From contig VZTI01003648.1 in the NCBI GenBank assembly GCA_013397865.1, positions 904,321 through 968,320 of the forward strand: a DNA stretch of 64,000 nt, read 5' to 3'. Of the stretch, positions 60,176 through 64,000 are shown piece by piece. Both the position numbers and the translations under genes were made by a program. Below the pieces are notes generated by a model that had not been told where the DNA came from, searched no databases, and saw nothing but the letters and a program-made list of their open reading frames with translations. Origin of the DNA: Struthidea cinerea (taxonomy: Eukaryota; Chordata; Aves; Passeriformes; Corcoracidae). Position 1 is the stretch's first letter. Each line of letters opens with the position of its first letter.

Positions 60176-60542
60176 TGTCGCTGTTACGTCCGAGACGCAT
60201 AAAGAAAACGACACAGAGTCCAGGCGTGTGAACAAGTGGAAGCACTTTAATAATTTTCTGACTACTTTTATAGGATAGATGGCAAAAGTGTGTTGAACGG
60301 CAATAGGGAATTGGTTCCTCGGCCATCCACCCCTTGAGAGGATTGGCCAAGTTTTAAGATACCTATTCCATAATATTTTCAAAGTCAAAGCCATCACAAT
60401 CTTGCAAAACAGCCTGCGGGTGCAAGAAGTTTATGGAACTGTGACCTTGTTTAAAATAGTTTAGATAGGAAAGGCAGTCTGCTCACAGAATATTGAGAAA
60501 AGGCTGAAGAATTTCTCCACTTCTAGCTTTTTAGCACCTACA
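60176..60542 (-). mobile_element. Solo LTR, ERVK-like family A, copy 2
   Basis: This 367-bp element begins TGTCGCTGTTACGTCCGAGA and ends AGCACCTACA, with an exact 6-bp target-site duplication CGTCCA (60170-60175 and 60543-60548). The 6-bp duplication fits ERVK (class II) integration. Relative to the copy at 2374 it lacks 6 bp near position 60242 and differs by scattered substitutions. The promoter-like CCAAT and TATA words read on the minus strand. No internal region. Confidence 0.93.
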
Positions 60543-61036
60543 CGTCCAGCCTCACAAGTTGGCCTGGAAGAGCTCAGTGTTAGCAGGCAGCAAATCCCAC
60601 GAGGAGCTGGGATTTCAGGCACCGCTGCACCAGGGTGTTACATACGGACCCAGAGGGGAACGGGTCGCCTTCCTGCAGGACACTGGGCACTCTGGGTGTT
60701 TACAGGTCTTTAGATCTGTGTTGGAGAACAGAGGAAAGCCTTTAAGCGTGAGCCGTGCTGTGGCACACCGCGCGTTCGCAGCCTGTGCTGCATCCCAGCG
60801 TCGCCCACGGAGCGCTGGGGCTGGTAACAGTGGAGAGGGACAGGCAGCGGCCATGCCAAGCTCACTGCCAACAGCTTCCATTATGAAATCGGGCACCCAC
60901 CTCGCTCTTCAGTATGAAATTGGGTGCCCACCTTTGCAAGCCAGTCGCAGAAGCAGATTTTGCACTGAGCAAGTATTCTGTGGCGTGTGGTTAAAAATGG
61001 TTTGAATGGGGAGCTGATAGCGTACCTGTAAATATA

Positions 61037-61052
61037 GATATATATATATAAA
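61037..61052. repeat. (TA)n microsatellite
   Basis: An alternating TA run in an AT-rich patch. Confidence 0.8.
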
Positions 61053-62194
61053 TGAAGACAGGACCAAAACGTGCTCTTTAAAATGCTGGGATAGGCTCAG
61101 ATTAGAGCTGGCACCCTTGCTAAAATAAGACTTAACCTGGTGATTCCCAGACTTCGCAGGGGAGTGGGCAGGAGGCACCTGTTGAAGCGATGTGAAGCCA
61201 GACAGGCTGGGTCCAGGCTCTTAATGTGAAAATAAAAGGAGATTCCCCCCAAAATCTCTGCACTAAGCTACTGCTCACTTTCCTGTGGGAGTTTATAGAG
61301 GCTATTGATACATTCCATGGCAATTCAGTAAAAGAACATGCAATGAAAGCAAGACAATGTAGGTTGCAATGACAGAGGTGTGCGTGAATTTTTAAACTGG
61401 CAGAATTTTCAGTCACTTGGGAGAGCTGTAGATTTCTTGTTCTGCATAGAGTTAGGGAAAACTGGTAAAAGCATCAAAGCATTTCATCCTTAAACATGTC
61501 ATTGGTCAGCAGGCTGGAAATCATTCCCTCTCTGAGGGCAGCTTGGTGACAGCATGGAATGGAAATGGAAACACTCAGTTGTGTTTCTCTGGCATGGTGC
61601 AGGTTTCCTCACTGGTCCTCAGCTCCGGCACCATGAGTCCAAAGGATCTGGCCTTCAAGCAACCACTGTTCCAGTGGATGGTTTGCTCCTCTAAGCACCT
61701 CTACCTCCTTTAATTTCCCCAAAATCCTGCAACAGGCTGTGTTTAGAGGGGTGATAAGGATTGCAGTTAAGCAGAGGGCGCAGGAGGAGTTGATGAGGGA
61801 GAGGGCTTCATTTGCTTGCACGTAGCAAGGACCTTCACTCTGCCCATGGAATTAATGCAATGGAAACCTTTTTAAACAGACAAATTACGCATCAGCAGAT
61901 CAGTAATAATGGGGTGCCAGTGCTGTTTCCCCTCAGAAAGCTGCAGGAGGGAACTGGGCTGCAGGACGTGCTGCATCTCTGCATCTGCTCAGGAGGATCC
62001 TACTGGTGCAGACCAGTGTCTTGTGACACCAAATTTTCAGCAGTTTCAGCTGCTGAGGAGCTGACCCAATTATTTCCGCTATTTCTTCGTTAGCAGCTGT
62101 TGCAACGCAAGTTCTTTCCAGTGGGACAGGAAAATCACAAGAGTTTCTTGCTGAATCACAAAGCAAAGCAAAAGCAAGGCACACACCATGGGGT

Positions 62195-62375
62195 CTGAGA
62201 ACCCTCGAATCATTTGGGTTGGAAAAGACCTCTCAGATCAAGGTCCAACCGTTAATTTAGCACTGCCAAGCCCACCACTAAACCATGTCCCCAGGTGCCA
62301 TTTATACAAGGTTTTCAAAATCCGTCCTAGGATGGTGATTCACCACTTCCCTGGGTGCCAGTGCTTGCCAATGTG
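62195..62375 (-). mobile_element. CR1 LINE fragment (3' end)
   Basis: The + strand shows antisense CR1: ATCATTTGGGTTGGAAAAGA, GTCCAACCGTTAATTTAGCA, CTGCCAAGCCCACCACTAAA, CCATGTCCCCAGG and CCACTTCCCTGGG. The left edge retains a degenerate tail complement. It is short and truncated at its 5' side. Confidence 0.9.
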
Positions 62376-62933
62376 TGCCTTGCCATGCACACATCCTCAC
62401 CTGCCATGGCTGAAGGACAGGGCACCCAGGAGAGATTTCAGTGTCAAGGCAATAATGATGCTGATGGATGGGAACGATGAGTTGCCCTAAACCAGCGAGT
62501 CCTGCAGCCTCACTTTGGAGACCCCAAAAAACTCCAGAGCTGGGATTCAGAGCTGGCAATGCAATCCACGTCCGTTTTCCAGCTGTGTGATCACCTTGGA
62601 ATGAAAAGTCTAAGGCTGGGAAGGCAGGCAGGGATACCGTGGAGCTGAATTTCCTCCCCAGCGAACCCAGGAGGAAAGCTGCATGGGCTGCATCTTGCCG
62701 CACCGCGGAACAGGCACCCTCTGCACTCAGCGCTTGGTGATCTCCAGCGTGGTTTTGGCAGCCTTGAAAACCATCCATCAGCGGGTGGTTTTGGCTTACG
62801 GAAAACCTGCAGGACACTTTTCAACATAAAATGTCCAAATAATACACTCGGAGGCTTCCTGCATCACCACTCCCTGGGGTCACTCCCACCACTAACAGCA
62901 GTGGGAGCAAATCCATCACAGAGGTCCGGCTCC

Positions 62934-63309
62934 TGTAGGTGCTAAAAAGCCGGAAGCAGAGAAATTCTTCAGCCTTTTCTCAATATTCTGTGAGCAGACT
63001 GTCTTTCCTATGTAAACTATTTTAAACAAGGTCACAGTTCCATAAACTTCTTGCACCCGCAGGCTGTTTTGCAAGATTGTTATGGCTTTGACTCTGAAAA
63101 TATTTTGGAATAGGTATCTTAAGACTTGGCCAATCCTCTCAAGGGGTGGATGGCCGAGGAACCAATTACCCATTGCCACTCAACACACTTTTTGCCATCT
63201 ATCCTATATAGTAGTCAGAAAATTATTAAAGAAGAAGCTTCGGCTTCCACTGTTCGTGAGCCTGGACTCTGTGTCGTTTTCTTTATGCACCTCAGACGTA
63301 ACAGCGACA
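62934..63309 (+). mobile_element. Solo LTR, ERVK-like family A, copy 3
   Basis: This 376-bp element begins TGTAGGTGCTAAAAAG and ends CGTAACAGCGACA, with an exact 6-bp duplication GGCTCC (62928-62933 and 63310-63315). In this orientation the order is AACCAATTACC and CCAATCC boxes, a TATA-like TCCTATATAG near 63202, ATTAAA near 63224 and a short U5 end. The + strand is therefore the sense strand. It faces away from copy 2 at 60176 (divergent pair). Confidence 0.93.
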
Positions 63310-63315
63310 GGCTCC

Positions 63316-64000
63316 TGCCGGTTGTGCTCCAGCAGCAAACACATCACAGCTCCAATCGCACAGCTCAGGGACTGCTGGGTGCTAGCAAAGACCTGCTTGC
63401 TTCTGCCATGCCCAGGAAGCAGGCAGCAAACTCTCTTTCTTGGTGGTTTGTTGGTCAGCATGGAGGATGAGCACGGGCCTGAACTCCGAATGGATCTGAT
63501 TTTCCAGTTGGTCACCTGCACCGAACAGCAGGGCTTGGGGTTTATCTGGTGTTCAGAAAAAGGGAATGCAATAAATGGACATAAATATATATGCACACAT
63601 ATACATCTCTGTATGCTCTGGGTAGATGAAAAGGTTTCTCGCTCAAAATAAAATGTTCACTTCATTTTCACGTCTTCAGTCACTTCAAAAACATTTTAAT
63701 ACACAGTATCTGGCTGAAGAAACAAATATTTTCCTTTCTCAAGCGTCTTCCCAGGCAACATTAGACTTTTTTTTTTTTTTAAACCAAAGCAATTCATCAA
63801 AACTGCCATGAACACAGAAATACTGTTGGACCATCCAAACACTAAATTATCCCCACAAAATGCCAGAGACAAAACTGCTGGCATCACACCCGTTGTGCAG
63901 ACCTGATGTCTCCGCACCCATCCTGCAGCAGCCCCTGGGGCACCGATTGCAATCGCTACGTTCACATTGCTAAGTTATAAAAAATATAATTATATAAGTT
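63316..64000. other. Intergenic, no gene seen
   Basis: It contains a T run at 63769-63780 and AT-rich sequence at the right edge. No exon, repeat family or RNA gene recognised. Confidence 0.5.

Larger units (their letters stand above)
60549..62927. other. Spacer between two inverted LTRs
   Basis: It contains a CR1 fragment (62195-62375), a (TA)n run at 61037-61052 and a near-duplicated word ATGAAATCGGGCACCCACCT at about 60882 and 60913. No gene recognised. Confidence 0.55.

Noticed and set aside
60176..63309. Family A copies 2 and 3 as a paired-LTR provirus
   Set aside because: Opposite orientation and separate exact 6-bp duplications show two independent insertions.

Overview
The window looks like nuclear DNA from a bird, most likely a songbird. 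Truncated CR1 LINEs are present, one still carrying an ATTCTATG-type 3' tail. There are several young solo LTRs of endogenous retroviruses with intact target-site duplications (TSDs), and a GC-rich intergenic region with a CpG island. There are no bacterial-style genes; the many open frames on both strands are chance frames in GC-rich or repeat DNA.

Layout. 1-8850 is the 3' end of COP1 (RFWD2) on the + strand: an intron, a 45-nt exon (6573-6617, ESNVLIAANSQGTIK), a 1.9-kb intron, and a last exon whose coding part is only VLELV-stop (8515-8532), then a 3' UTR. These exons are the only confidently protein-coding sequence. From about 9 kb onward composition rises to a GC-rich state and nothing else codes recognisably. 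A candidate exon lies at 9641-9768 and a decayed LTR at about 9985-10270. A CpG island (22644-about 24250) abuts an assembly gap (22259-22643). In human, the 3' end of COP1 faces the 5' end of TNR on the same strand. The island could therefore be the TNR promoter or 5' UTR exon, and the rest of the window the COP1-TNR spacer or a TNR 5' intron. This is inference from synteny; no TNR coding exon was found.

Mobile DNA. One LTR family (366-376 bp, 6-bp TSDs, ERVK-like) has three close copies (2374-2745 -, 60176-60542 -, 62934-63309 +) and one older copy (16342-16707 -). A second family has two 388-bp copies in opposite orientation (31704-32091 +, 42303-42690 -). A third LTR lies at 54610-55088 (5-bp TSD). 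CR1 fragments lie near 11.8, 21.8, 43.9, 51.4, 55.2 and 62.2 kb. A five-unit minisatellite (36201-36494), an inverted repeat (arms at 51838-51990 and 52274-52435) and a TAAT-rich tract (44701-44880) complete the repeats.

Between these, several AT-rich, TAATTA-bearing islands in GC-rich surroundings are candidate conserved enhancers. No new biological system could be demonstrated. The best leads are the CpG island at the gap, the inverted repeat, the LTR without a TSD, and the possible extra exon downstream of COP1.
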